Shown: positions 1 through 9,822 of the stretch, piece by piece
How the letters are laid out: every line of letters starts with the position of its first letter
How positions within the stretch are numbered: position 1 is the stretch's first letter
Origin: Glaciimonas sp.
GTDB taxonomy: Bacteria > Pseudomonadota > Gammaproteobacteria > Burkholderiales > Burkholderiaceae_D
Assembly (NCBI GenBank): GCA_012927625.1
Contig: JABBOV010000008.1
Location: 404,291-468,290, forward strand
DNA: 64,000 nt
Direction of reading: 5' to 3'
The notes under the pieces: model-generated
Database searches by the model: none
Told to the model about the DNA's origin: nothing
What the model saw: the letters and a program-made list of their open reading frames with translations, nothing else
Translations under genes and position numbers: made by a program

Positions 1-503
1 GAGCCGAAACCCAGCAGCACAAACCACAAGACGGAAGAGGTCATCGCGCCCAGCGCGAACCACAGCTTGCCGACACCGGCCTGTTGCGCGCCGACCGCGC
101 CCAGCAACACCACGGTATCCAGATATACGTGCGGGTTTAGCAGCGACAGGACGACGATGGCCGTAACTGCCTGCGCGGCGCTCATGACGACAGCCTGCTG
201 ATTCACCTGCAACGCATGATTTGCCCATGCCGCACGCCAGGCGCGCAGCCCGTACCAGCTCAGAAAAGCCACGCCGCCCCACTGCGCCAGTCCCAACAAC
301 ACAGGATTGCCGCCTATCGCCGCACCCATGCCGGCGATCCCGAGGCCGATCAACAGCACCTCGAGCACGATGCACACCAGCACCGTCAGGCCGACATGTT
401 GCTGCCGCAGGCCCATGCGCAACACATGCGCGTTTTGCGAGCCGATTGCGATGATCAGGCCGGCGCCGAGACTGAAGCCTTTCAGATAGAACGGGAACAG
501 CAT
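1..503 (-). CDS. argO: LysE/ArgO family amino-acid (arginine) exporter, 3' end truncated by window edge
   Basis: Reverse-strand reading from ATG at 503: MLFPFYLKGFSLGAGLIIAIGSQNAHVLRMGLRQQHVGLTVLVCIVLEVLLIGLGIAG..., typical LysE/ArgO N-terminus (GSQNAHVLRMGLR); open to the window start; divergent from an argP-like gene. Confidence 0.85.
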   Translation of the reverse strand, partial: MLFPFYLKGFSLGAGLIIAIGSQNAHVLRMGLRQQHVGLTVLVCIVLEVLLIGLGIAGMGAAIGGNPVLLGLAQWGGVAFLSWYGLRAWRAAWANHALQVNQQAVVMSAAQAVTAIVVLSLLNPHVYLDTVVLLGAVGAQQAGVGKLWFALGAMTSSVLWFVLLGFG

Positions 504-638
504 GATGGAATCCTGTATGCGATGAATGATGGACACCATTCTGCTTTTGGCCGCACAATTAATGAAGCAGAATTAATTTAATTAGTGAATCATTAAAAAT
601 TCTTAATATAGAGCCACTTTCCACCACCAAAACCTCCC

Positions 639-1525
639 ATGAAATTCGATCCCAAGCAATGCGAAGCCGTACTGGCGGTAATAGAGACCGGCAGTTTCGA
701 GCAAGCCGCCAGCCGCTTGCACCTGACCTCATCGGCAGTTTCGCAGCGGGTGCGGGCGCTGGAAATACAGCTCGGCAGCCCGCTACTGGTGCGCAGCCGG
801 CCGTGCCGCGCCACACAGGCCGGTCAGCGTCTGCTGCAATATCTGCGGCGCGCGCAATTGCTGGAACAGGATTTACAAGCGGAATTTGCCGGCAATCAGT
901 CGGCACCGCTGATGCTTGCCGTGGCGGTCAACGCCGACAGCCTGGCCAGTTGGTTTCTGCCGGCGCTGGCAGAATTTTAATCCGCGAGCAGGTGCTGCTG
1001 GATCTGACGGTGGACGACCAGAACCACACCTACGCATTGCTGGAAGCCGGTCTGGCGCTGGGCTGCATCTCGACCGAGCGGTTGCCGATGCGCGGCTGCG
1101 TCACAGAAACGCTGGGGGTGATGCGATATCGCTGCATGGCCTCACACGACTTCCGTCAACGCTGGTTTCCGCAGGGGATGAACCGCAGCTCGGCACGACT
1201 GGCGCCGGTGCTGACGTTCGACCGCAAGGACCGCTTGCAGGCGGATTTCCTGCTGCAGCACTTCGGCCTGACGACAGATGCTTACCCTTGCCATTACATC
1301 CCGGCCTCGGAAGCGTATATGCAGGCGGTGCGTCTGGGGCTGGGCTGGGGCATGGTGCCGGAGGTGCAGATGGAGCATCTGCAGGAAAGTGGCACGCTGG
1401 TCGATCTGGCGCCGGAGCAACCGACCGATGTCGAACTGTTCTGGCACCGCTGGAAGGTGCAATCGCCGCGTCTGGAGTTGATGTCAGCAACCCTGGTGCA
1501 GACGGCGCGGCAGGTGTTGCTGTAA
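639..1525 (+). pseudogene. argP: LysR-family regulator ArgP/IciA-like, frameshifted
   Basis: Frame from 639 gives the HTH part (MKFDPKQCEAVLAVIETGSFEQAASRLHLTSSAVSQRV...SLASWFLPALAEF*); the -1 frame continues at once with IREQVLLDLTVDDQNHTYALLEAGLALGCIST... through to the C-terminus at 1525. The break lies in a TTTT run at 975-978. Confidence 0.8.
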
Positions 1526-1550
1526 TGATGCTGGTTCGGCGCTAGTTCAA

Positions 1551-2402
1551 CTAACCCGCCAATTCCTGCCGGTAACGAATACGAGCCTCCTCCTCCAGTC
1601 GGGCATCCTCGATTTCACGCAGCACGCCATCCACATCCACCTTGCGGTTATCTTGCTTGACGCGGCCCGTCAGGGGGGTCTCCGGGGTGAGCAAACCGGC
1701 CTGGTACAGGGTCCAGATTTCCTTGCCGAACTGCGAAGCCAACAGCGCAGGGGCGAACTGGCCGAAGTAATTTTTCAGATTATCCACATCGCGTTCCAGC
1801 ATCGGCCCAGCGTTGGTATTGCCGGCCGCATCGACCGCTTGCGGCAAGTCGATAATCACTGGCCCATCGGCATCGACCAGAATGTTGTACTCGGATAAAT
1901 CGCCGTGGATAATGCCGGCGCACAGCATCAGCACCACTTGATGCAGCAGCAACGCATGGTATTCCAGCGCCGAAGCCTGGGTCATTTCAACATCATTCAG
2001 ACGCGGCGCCGCATTGCCATTGGCGTCCGTGACCAAATCCATCAGCAACACGCCTTCAAAGCAAATATACGGCGTTGGTACCTTCACGCCGGCAGCGGCC
2101 AGACGATACAGCGCATCGACTTCAGCGTTTTGCCAGACTTCTTCCTGCATCTTGCGGCCGTAGCGGCTACCTTTTTCCATCGCGCGCGCCTGCCGGCTGT
2201 TCTTGACCTTGCGGCCTTCCTGATAGACGGCGGCCTGTTTAAAACTGCGCTGACTGGCTTCTTTATAGACTTTTGCACAGCGAATTTCGTCGCCGCAGCG
2301 CACCACATATACGGTGGCTTCCTTGCCGCTCATTAACTGACGAACGACTTCGTCCAGCAAGCCTTCCTGCACTAGCGGTTCGAGTCTTTTGGGAGTTTTC
2401 AT
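1551..2402 (-). CDS. RIO-type serine protein kinase (PA4780-like)
   Basis: 283 aa; GKEATVYVV, IIHGDLSEYNILVD and VIIDLPQAVD motifs of the RIO kinase fold. Confidence 0.88.
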   Translation of the reverse strand: MKTPKRLEPLVQEGLLDEVVRQLMSGKEATVYVVRCGDEIRCAKVYKEASQRSFKQAAVYQEGRKVKNSRQARAMEKGSRYGRKMQEEVWQNAEVDALYRLAAAGVKVPTPYICFEGVLLMDLVTDANGNAAPRLNDVEMTQASALEYHALLLHQVVLMLCAGIIHGDLSEYNILVDADGPVIIDLPQAVDAAGNTNAGPMLERDVDNLKNYFGQFAPALLASQFGKEIWTLYQAGLLTPETPLTGRVKQDNRKVDVDGVLREIEDARLEEEARIRYRQELAG

Positions 2403-2436
2403 GAATTACGGGACCCTCATTAGATTGCATACAGGA

Positions 2437-2520
2437 TTATGTATTTTAAGTTAGCTCAATGAATACAAGCGGAAATACGCACGTTTTTAAGCATACTCCG
2501 CATTATTTTAATATTTTTCG
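2437..2520 (-). repeat. AT-rich dispersed element, copy 1
   Basis: Reverse complement reads aataatgcggagtatgcttaaaaacgtgcgtatttccgc...; shares GGAGTATGCTTAAAAA and CCGC blocks with other copies. Confidence 0.6.
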
Positions 2521-2526
2521 AGCGGC

Positions 2527-4923
2527 TCACTGCGGCCTTGGCGCATCGACTACTGACTCGCCCGTACTCAGGCCGGCGTCGGGGTTCGCGTCCGGCCGAG
2601 GTTCCGCCGGCAACGCTTGCCCCTGCGGTAGTGTGCGTAATTGCCCCATCCAATCCTCGGGAGGAGGTTCTGCTACAGGTGCGGCTGATTCTTCCACTAT
2701 TGCCGGAGCCGGAGCCGGAGCCGGCGCTAGTTTGCCGCCCGGGAATAGCGCTGTGGCATCGATTAGCCGCGCATTCAATGCGCTACGGAAGAAGTCGCCC
2801 ACCAGCAGCACCGCATTGTGTCCGCCCTGCCCCCAATAATTGCTGCGCATGGTGACACGCGCATCGTTAAAGCCAACCCAAGCTCCGGCGACCAGATTCG
2901 GATGCATCAGGATAAACCAGCCGTCGGTATTGTTTTGCGTGGTGCCGGTTTTGCCGGCGATATCGGCGCTGATGCCGAAACGCGCTTTGACCGCCTGGCC
3001 AGTACCCTGATTGACCACGCCGCGCATCATATCGATCAGCGTTATTGCCGACTCTGCCGACATCGCGCGCTGGCTTTTGGTATCGAAGGTGGCCAGCACC
3101 CGGCCGTTGCGGTCGGTAATGCTTTTGACGAAAACCGGTTTCCGATATTCGCCCTGGGCCGCAATGGTCGCATACGCCGACACCATTTCCAGCAAGGTCA
3201 CCGGACTGGTGCCCAGCGCCAGCGACGGCACTTGCGCCAGTTTGCTCTGATTGATGCCGACCGCTTTGGCCAGCTTGACGATTGCGGGCAGGCCGACATC
3301 CTGCATCACTTGCGCGGTGATGGTATTTTTCGAGTACACCAAACCCTGGCGCAGCGTCATGGTTTTGCCACTCGCGCCCGACATATCGGTGGGCCGCCAA
3401 ACGCTGCCGTCGGCGGCGCGAATATCGATCACGCTGTCCTGGTACGGCCGATCCGGGCGAAAACCTTTCTCCAGCGCGGCGCCATACACGATCGGTTTGA
3501 AGGTCGAGCCGGGCTGGCGCTCGGCTTGCGCCACATGGTCAAACTGATCGCGCTGAAAATCGCGGCTGCCAACCCAAGCCCGCACCTCGCCGTTGGTTGG
3601 ATCAATCGCCACAAAGCCGGCTTCCAGCCGCGTTTTGGCGGCGCGCAGCCGGGCGATGAAATTACGATCGGCGTGCAGTTTTTTGAAGGTATCGGCGGCA
3701 CTGGCACCGCCTTCCAGCGCGCTTCTATATTCGGGCGATTCGCGGATGAAGCTGTCCTGCAGCTCGCCTTGGGTATCCCAAAAATAGCGGAACGGCACAA
3801 TTTGCCGACGCACGCTGGCATACACGGCAGTCGAAGTCGAGATCAGGCCGCCCTGGCTCTGTCCCCATTCCACATCGGCGATGTTTTGCAACGCACTGGC
3901 TTGCCGTTCGACTGCGCGCAGCGCCGCCTTCTGCAATCCGGCATCGAGCGTGGTATGGATAATCAAGCCGTCGAGCTGCAAGTTATAGTCATTCTGGTCG
4001 GCCCATTCGATCAGCCACTTGCGCACATGCGCAGTGAAATGGGTTTCGGTGCTGTCTGCTGGTTCGTATTGGCGGTGAAAACGCACCCTCAGCGGCTTTT
4101 TCAGCAGCGACTGGTACTGCGCATCGCCCAAATTCCCGTATTTGCGCATTTGCCCCAGCACCACATTGCGCCGCTCCAGCGAACGTTCCGGGTTGAGCAC
4201 CGGATTATAGTAATGGGTGCCTTTGAGCATGCCAACCAGGGTCGCGCTTTCCAGCACATTCAGTTTCGCCGCCGATTTATCGAAATACGTGCGCGCCGCC
4301 ATTTCGATGCCGAACGCGTTGTATAAAAACGGCACCGTGTTCAAATACGTTTCGAGAATCTGATCCTTGCTGTACGCGCTCTCGATCTTGAAGGCGGTAA
4401 CCATTTCCTTGAGCTTGCGGCTGACGCTGCGCGAACGGCCAATCTCTTCCGGGAACAGATTACGCGCCAATTGCTGCGTAATGGTCGAACCGCCCTGAGC
4501 GTCGCCGCCCAAGGTATGCAAAACCGCACCTGCCGTGCGCCGGAAGTCTACCCCGTGGTGCTGGTAAAAGCGGTGATCTTCGGTCGCGATCAAAGCCTGG
4601 ATAACCAGGGGAGAAACCTGCTCCAGCTTGATGCGTTCCTGTTGACCCTGGTTGAAGGCGGCCAGCTGCTGGCCGTCGGCCGATAGGATCGTGCTCGCTT
4701 GCGCGGTGCGCGCCTGTTGCAAATCCTTGATGCTGGGTGTGGTTGGAATCAGTACCAGAACGTACAAAAACAGCAGTCCGAACAGCGTAGCGCCGGTCAG
4801 GCCGAGCAGAAGCGCGCCGCGCCGAAACGGCGGCTGGCGCACCACATAAGCAAACAAGCACGCAAACCAGCGCGTGCCAGTGGCCCGCAGCTGACTAGCG
4901 CGCTGGCGTAGCAGGTCCAGCAT
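2527..4923 (-). CDS. Class A penicillin-binding protein (glycosyltransferase/transpeptidase)
   Basis: EDHRFYQHHGVDFRRTAGA and GGSTITQQLARNLF (GT51), QPGSTFKP, SKNT and GKTGTTQNN (transpeptidase); Pro/Ala-rich C-terminus. Start chosen at MLDLLRQRASQ; the longer ORF to 5142 runs through a palindromic repeat. Confidence 0.88.
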   Translation of the reverse strand: MLDLLRQRASQLRATGTRWFACLFAYVVRQPPFRRGALLLGLTGATLFGLLFLYVLVLIPTTPSIKDLQQARTAQASTILSADGQQLAAFNQGQQERIKLEQVSPLVIQALIATEDHRFYQHHGVDFRRTAGAVLHTLGGDAQGGSTITQQLARNLFPEEIGRSRSVSRKLKEMVTAFKIESAYSKDQILETYLNTVPFLYNAFGIEMAARTYFDKSAAKLNVLESATLVGMLKGTHYYNPVLNPERSLERRNVVLGQMRKYGNLGDAQYQSLLKKPLRVRFHRQYEPADSTETHFTAHVRKWLIEWADQNDYNLQLDGLIIHTTLDAGLQKAALRAVERQASALQNIADVEWGQSQGGLISTSTAVYASVRRQIVPFRYFWDTQGELQDSFIRESPEYRSALEGGASAADTFKKLHADRNFIARLRAAKTRLEAGFVAIDPTNGEVRAWVGSRDFQRDQFDHVAQAERQPGSTFKPIVYGAALEKGFRPDRPYQDSVIDIRAADGSVWRPTDMSGASGKTMTLRQGLVYSKNTITAQVMQDVGLPAIVKLAKAVGINQSKLAQVPSLALGTSPVTLLEMVSAYATIAAQGEYRKPVFVKSITDRNGRVLATFDTKSQRAMSAESAITLIDMMRGVVNQGTGQAVKARFGISADIAGKTGTTQNNTDGWFILMHPNLVAGAWVGFNDARVTMRSNYWGQGGHNAVLLVGDFFRSALNARLIDATALFPGGKLAPAPAPAPAIVEESAAPVAEPPPEDWMGQLRTLPQGQALPAEPRPDANPDAGLSTGESVVDAPRPQ

Positions 4924-5092
4924 GCGCGGCAGGAATTTTTTTTCGTTCAAGTCGAACCTATCGGAGGTTTTCGGAAGAATCGGGAGTGCCGGGATTACAG
5001 ACACAATTGCAGGCACAACATGATACAGGCGGATACCGTTGAGCGCAGGCAACTCGTATCCGGGCAAACGGAGCGAAGCATACACCAGAGCG

Positions 5093-5145
5093 GTAGTGCC
5101 GGCCTGCGTGCCGGCAACCGGTGCAGGCACGCAGGCTGGCATTAC
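5093..5145. repeat. Dispersed palindromic repeat, GTAGTGC(A/C)GGCC family, diverged copy
   Basis: gtagtgccggcctgcgtgccggcaaccggtgcaggcacgcaggctggcattac; inverted arms; related to copies at 34761, 42578 and 47651. Confidence 0.7.
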
Positions 5146-5147
5146 TT

Positions 5148-5615
5148 TTAATCAAAATAATTACGCGTCATCTCGTAGCGTTGCGCATAGTAACGGTTGT
5201 CGAGCCGGTCGATACGCACCTGGCCGTTGGTCGATGGCGCATGGATGAAGCGCGCATCGCCGATATAAATGCCGACATGTGAAAACGGCCGGTTCATGGT
5301 GTTAAAGAAAATCAAGTCGCCAGGGCGCATGCCGGAACGCGGGATTTCTTTGCCGCGTCGCGCAATATCGGCTGCGCTGCCGCTCACGTTCACGCCTGCT
5401 GCGTTGCGGTAGATATACGACACCATGCCGCTGCAATCGAGCCCGGCTTCTGGATTCTTGCCGCCAAAGCGATAGCCGGTTCCAATCAAGCCCATCGCAT
5501 AGATGGCAACTTCGTTGCCTTGTTCGCTCGTAACCGGACGCGCTGGTTGCAGCGGCGTCGTGCCGCAAGCTGTCAGCAGCAATACCAGACAAACAACAAG
5601 AAATTTTAATGGCAT
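5148..5615 (-). CDS. NlpC/P60 family cell-wall peptidase, lipoprotein
   Basis: Lipobox LLTACG; GTGYRFGGKNPEAGLDCSGMVSYIY; HVGIYIGDARFIHAPS. Confidence 0.88.
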   Translation of the reverse strand: MPLKFLVVCLVLLLTACGTTPLQPARPVTSEQGNEVAIYAMGLIGTGYRFGGKNPEAGLDCSGMVSYIYRNAAGVNVSGSAADIARRGKEIPRSGMRPGDLIFFNTMNRPFSHVGIYIGDARFIHAPSTNGQVRIDRLDNRYYAQRYEMTRNYFD

Positions 5616-5941
5616 GATTTTCCTGACTTTGCGGCTTGTTTTGGTAACGCATTCGATAGTGCTTGCTACTTTTCTGCCTATGGGACGCCGAGCGCCTTAA
5701 CCGGCCTTGTGTGCGCTTTCCATTAAACGCTTGCCATCATTAAAACTGAACAGGCAAGAATTCTTCTCAATTCCTAGGGCAGATTAAGGATATTCCGATA
5801 TAGCCGCAGCCGCTATTTCCCTACACTAGAAGTGTGACTACCGATTTGCATCCGACAAAGACGGCATCTTTTATCACGCCATTTGTAAATCTCACTCTGC
5901 ACAGCTTTACATATTAAAACTAAAAATTACCACAATAAACA

Positions 5942-6358
5942 ATGACACAGTCTCACAGCATGGAAACAGTTAAAACAGCGGCAACCGAGCTTAAATCTTA
6001 CGACCCAAGCCGCTTGCTGGATGCGGTTCTTAGAAAAATGCAATGGAAAAACGATACCGTTCTAGCCCAAAAACTCAACGTCCAGATTGATGTAATTCGT
6101 CGGATTCGAGCCGAAACATTGCCGCTCGGTGCGTCGATGTTGCTGTGGCTGCAAGAAGCCAGCGGCGTTAGCATTGATGAATTGCGTCAATTAATGGGGG
6201 ATCGGCGCGCGAAGCTGCGAATAAGTTGTACCTGGACATTGAAACTGGCCCGTTTTAACCGCTTCATGCCCCCGAGCCATCCCAATGCATTGCTCGTGCT
6301 ACCGATGCAACTTGGAGAACCGAGCGATGTGAATATTTCCGGTCAACCGGGCCAATAG
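5942..6358 (+). CDS. Small conserved protein with HTH-like region (YDPSRLLDAVLRKM...GDRRAKLRIS)
   Basis: 138 aa ORF; first ~90 aa resemble a small Oxalobacteraceae helix-turn-helix-like protein type; C-terminal tail not recognised. Confidence 0.6.
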   Translation: MTQSHSMETVKTAATELKSYDPSRLLDAVLRKMQWKNDTVLAQKLNVQIDVIRRIRAETLPLGASMLLWLQEASGVSIDELRQLMGDRRAKLRISCTWTLKLARFNRFMPPSHPNALLVLPMQLGEPSDVNISGQPGQ

Positions 6359-6366
6359 GAGCAGAC

Positions 6367-6597
6367 ATGAAGGTGGATATATATCTAAGAATGGAAAGCC
6401 AGAATCGTATTTCGTACCTGGCTGTGCCACAGGGAAAGCCGCTGCCCGAAGAAGTCACCAGCACCGATTGGCAAGCTGCCGAGCACAATATTGAGCTGGA
6501 AGAAGATACCAGCCCGCAATTTAATTTGGCGCTTGACGATGCTCTGGCGCAGATCGACGCGAAAGGTTACGCGATCACGCACCTGGAAGACCAATAA
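6367..6597 (+). CDS. DUF6139-like small protein
   Basis: 76 aa MKVDIYLRMESQNRISYLAVPQGKPLPEEVTSTDWQAAE...; the pattern MxxDIYxRxE...YLAVPxGKPxPxEVTSTDW is recognisable. Confidence 0.65.
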   Translation: MKVDIYLRMESQNRISYLAVPQGKPLPEEVTSTDWQAAEHNIELEEDTSPQFNLALDDALAQIDAKGYAITHLEDQ

Positions 6598-6649
6598 TCG
6601 ACAATCGATGATCGCGTAAACTTGCACCTTCCACGCTATCCCGATCTAC

Positions 6650-7879
6650 CTATCTTTTCAGTGCAACCTTGCCCAGATCCCATATTGGCAAGAAAATACC
6701 CAGCGCCAGAACCAGCACCAGAATACCCAGTGCGACGATCAGGATCGGCTCAATCTGCGAAGACAGCGTCTTGAGTTCGTAGTCGACTTCGCGCTCGTAC
6801 ATTTCGGCGATTTCATCCATCAAATCATCGAGCTCGCCAGTTTCTTCGCCGACCGCAATCATCTGCAGCACCACAGGCGTAAACACGTTGGCCACCAAGG
6901 CCGTGCGCAAAATGCTTTCGCCGCGCTCGACACCGTCGCGCATTTGCTCGATACGGCTGGCGATATACGTGTTGTCCACCGTTTGCGCAACCACATTCAG
7001 CCCCTGCACGATCGGCACCCCACTCTTGCTGGACAAAGCAAAGCTGCGGGCAAAACGCGCCAGCGTGCCTTTCAAAATGATTTTTCCGACGATAGGAAAA
7101 CGCAGCTTGATCTTGTCCCACTGGTATAAGCCCTTAGTGGTCGAAATAGTTGCCTTGAATGCAAACACGGCAGCACCTATCGCCGCCAGCATCAGCGGCC
7201 AGTAGTGCACGGTAAATTCCGAGCTTGCCATCAAGATGCGCGTCATCAACGGCAATTGCGCATTGAAGCCGGCATACACCTTGGCGAAAGCCGGGATCAC
7301 GAAGATATTGATCACACCCATCGCCAGCAGCATCGCAGTCATCACAAAGGACGGATAGCGCATTGCAGTACGCACCCGTTCGCCCATCTCGCGCTCGAAT
7401 TCAAGATGCGCAAACAAGCGCAAGAAAACTTCTTCCAGACGACCGGTCATCTCGCCCACACGCACCATATTCAAATAAAAGTTGGAGAATACCTGGGGGT
7501 GGCGCCGCATTGCCGCAGACAATTCGCGCCCGGCATCGAGCGACTCCCGAATATCCTTGAGCACCCGCCCAAATGATTTATTGATGGCGGATTCCTGCAA
7601 GCCAGCCAGGCCGCGCATGATCGGCACGCCTGCTTTCAACAGCGTATACAACTGCCGACTGAATAACTGAACGTCGATGGAGCGTACTTTTTCTTCGGTC
7701 AGGCGCGCCCACCAGCCGACTTCGTTACCGGTTCGCGGCTGGCTGGTTGCCGTGATATCAATCGGCGTAATGCCGGTATTGAACAACTGGCTGGCGACGG
7801 CGCTGCTGTCGACGCCTTCCAGCACGCCCTTGACCAGTTCGCCGCGGGAATTGCGCGCTTTATAGGCAAAAAACCCCAT
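6650..7879 (-). CDS. mshG: MSHA biogenesis inner-membrane platform protein (GspF/PilC family)
   Basis: 409 aa T2SSF-type protein (FSRQLYTLLKAGVPIMRGL, GLNVVAQTVDN, VGEETGELDDLMDEIAEMYEREVD); adjacent to mshE. Confidence 0.87.
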   Translation of the reverse strand: MGFFAYKARNSRGELVKGVLEGVDSSAVASQLFNTGITPIDITATSQPRTGNEVGWWARLTEEKVRSIDVQLFSRQLYTLLKAGVPIMRGLAGLQESAINKSFGRVLKDIRESLDAGRELSAAMRRHPQVFSNFYLNMVRVGEMTGRLEEVFLRLFAHLEFEREMGERVRTAMRYPSFVMTAMLLAMGVINIFVIPAFAKVYAGFNAQLPLMTRILMASSEFTVHYWPLMLAAIGAAVFAFKATISTTKGLYQWDKIKLRFPIVGKIILKGTLARFARSFALSSKSGVPIVQGLNVVAQTVDNTYIASRIEQMRDGVERGESILRTALVANVFTPVVLQMIAVGEETGELDDLMDEIAEMYEREVDYELKTLSSQIEPILIVALGILVLVLALGIFLPIWDLGKVALKR

Positions 7880-7881
7880 TT

Positions 7882-9585
7882 TTAATCCTCAAGCTGGTTA
7901 CTGATGCGCATCGCTTCGCCGACTGTGGTTTTTCCTGCGACCACCATTGCCACCGCGTGTCTACGCAGGGTTTCGCCGGCCATTTGCGCTTGCGCCACCT
8001 TGATGAAGGCGGCCGGATCATTAGCATTGGCTGCATCCGCCACTTCCTGGGTCATTTCAAGCATTTCGTAGACTCCAATGCGACCGCGAAAACCAGTGCC
8101 GTTGCAGTGCGAGCAGCCGCGCCCATGCCGATAGCGGTGGGTATTGACCGCGTCTTTAAGCTCTGCCTTCAGCCATTCATACTCGTGAGTTTGCAATGGA
8201 TGGTCTTCCGTACAGCTTTCGCAAATCACGCGCACCAGGCGCTGCGCCACCACCGCTTGCAGCGAGCTGCCGACCATATAACCAGGCACGCCCATGTCCA
8301 GCAAACGCATCGGCGTGCTGATGGCGTCGTTGGTGTGCAGAGTCGACAACACCAAATGGCCGGTCATCGCAGCGCGCATGCCGATCTGGGCCGTTTCCTG
8401 GTCGCGCATCTCGCCCACCAGCACCACGTCAGGGTCTTGCCGTAACGCGGAGCGCAGCACCCGGGCAAAATTAAGTTCGATTTTGTCGTTGACCTGCACC
8501 TGGTTAATGCCGGCCAGCCTGTATTCGACCGGGTCTTCGACCGTAATCAGCTTTCTTTCCATGGTGTTGAGCTCGGACAGCGCGCCATACAACGTGGTGG
8601 TTTTGCCGCTGCCGGTCGGCCCGGTTACCAGCACCAGGCCGTTCGGGCGCTGCACGATGGCGCGGAAGCGTTTCAGCATTGCTGGCGGCATGCCGATGGC
8701 GTCCAGATTGAGCGTGCCGCCACTTTGGTTGAGCAGACGCATCACCACCGATTCGCCGTACTGGGTCGGCATGGTGGAAATCCGCACGTCGATCTGTTGC
8801 TGCTTGACCTTGATCGCAAAGCGGCCATCCTGCGGTATGCGCTTTTCTGAAATATCGAGCTCCGACATCAGCTTCAGACGCAATGCCAGCGATGCAGCAA
8901 TCTTGATATCGGCCTCGGTTTGCAGGTGCAGCACGCCATCGATGCGAAATCGGATCTGCAAGCGTTTTTCCTGCGGCTCGATATGGATGTCGGAAGCGCG
9001 CACCTGAGTCGCGTCATCGAATACCGATTGCAGCAGCTTGACCACCGGTGCATCCTCCAGACCTGCGCCCATCCCCAACGTGCCGAAATCGGTGTTGCCG
9101 TCGCCCAGATCCCGCTCCAATTCGCGCGCCAGGCCGGATATCTCATCGGTGCGGCGATACAGCCGGTCAATGGTCTGCAGCAGCTCGCTTTCATTGACCA
9201 CCGCCAGCGCGATGTCGCGCTTCACCAGACGCGTAATTTCATCATAGGCAAACAGATCGGTTGGGTCGGCCATGCCGATCAGCAGCATGCCATCGCGCTC
9301 GTCGAGTGCGATGGCACGAAAACGGCGCGCCTGCATTTCAGGCAACAGGCGCACCGTTTGCGGTTTGATGTTGTAGTGTTTCAGATTGATGTAAGGGATG
9401 TTGAGCTGCCGTGCCAGCGCGCCGGAAATGATCTCTTCCGTCACAAAACCGTTTTCGACGAAAACCCGTCCCAGTTTTCGCCCGGTACGTTTTTGCTCGC
9501 TGAGTGCCAATTGCAACTGCTCTTCGGACAGCAGTTTTTGCTGCAGCAGAATCTCACCCAAACGAATTTTTTCCGGCCTGGCCAT
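7882..9585 (-). CDS. mshE: MSHA pilus assembly ATPase (GspE/PulE family) with N-terminal MshEN domain
   Basis: 567 aa; Walker A GPTGSGKTTTLY; AspBox/Walker B DPDVVLVGEMRDQETAQ; N-terminal RLGEILLQQKLLSEEQLQLALSEQ...LG. Confidence 0.9.
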   Translation of the reverse strand: MARPEKIRLGEILLQQKLLSEEQLQLALSEQKRTGRKLGRVFVENGFVTEEIISGALARQLNIPYINLKHYNIKPQTVRLLPEMQARRFRAIALDERDGMLLIGMADPTDLFAYDEITRLVKRDIALAVVNESELLQTIDRLYRRTDEISGLARELERDLGDGNTDFGTLGMGAGLEDAPVVKLLQSVFDDATQVRASDIHIEPQEKRLQIRFRIDGVLHLQTEADIKIAASLALRLKLMSELDISEKRIPQDGRFAIKVKQQQIDVRISTMPTQYGESVVMRLLNQSGGTLNLDAIGMPPAMLKRFRAIVQRPNGLVLVTGPTGSGKTTTLYGALSELNTMERKLITVEDPVEYRLAGINQVQVNDKIELNFARVLRSALRQDPDVVLVGEMRDQETAQIGMRAAMTGHLVLSTLHTNDAISTPMRLLDMGVPGYMVGSSLQAVVAQRLVRVICESCTEDHPLQTHEYEWLKAELKDAVNTHRYRHGRGCSHCNGTGFRGRIGVYEMLEMTQEVADAANANDPAAFIKVAQAQMAGETLRRHAVAMVVAGKTTVGEAMRISNQLED

Positions 9586-9744
9586 ACATGCTCCTTATAG
9601 TTTTTGCCTGGGAAATCTGGTGCCCTGCATTTTATGCCATACAGACACGGCGAACCGGCAGGTTTTTCCGATCATCAGGCATTCTGGCCGGTGCGCACCA
9701 CAGTGTGCCCGCTCCGCCGGCATCGATCAAGACACCCTATTTTC

Positions 9745-9822
9745 AATGGAAAAAAGCGGAGTATATGCATAAATATAGGAATCTACGCATTATTTAAATA
9801 CATCTAAAAAAATACGCAGGTA
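9745..9822 (+). repeat. AT-rich dispersed element, copy 2
   Basis: gcggagtatatgcataaatataggaatctacgcattatttaaatacatctaaaaaaatacgca. Confidence 0.6.

Noticed and set aside
975-981. Programmed -1 frameshifting as explanation for the argP break
   Set aside because: Sequence gaa-ttt-taa does not form a canonical X XXY YYZ slippery heptamer, and a homopolymer indel is simpler
2818-4326. 502-aa plus-strand ORF antisense to the PBP
   Set aside because: Composition (His/Arg/Gln-rich) is typical of antisense frames in GC-rich genes; the opposite strand has clear PBP motifs
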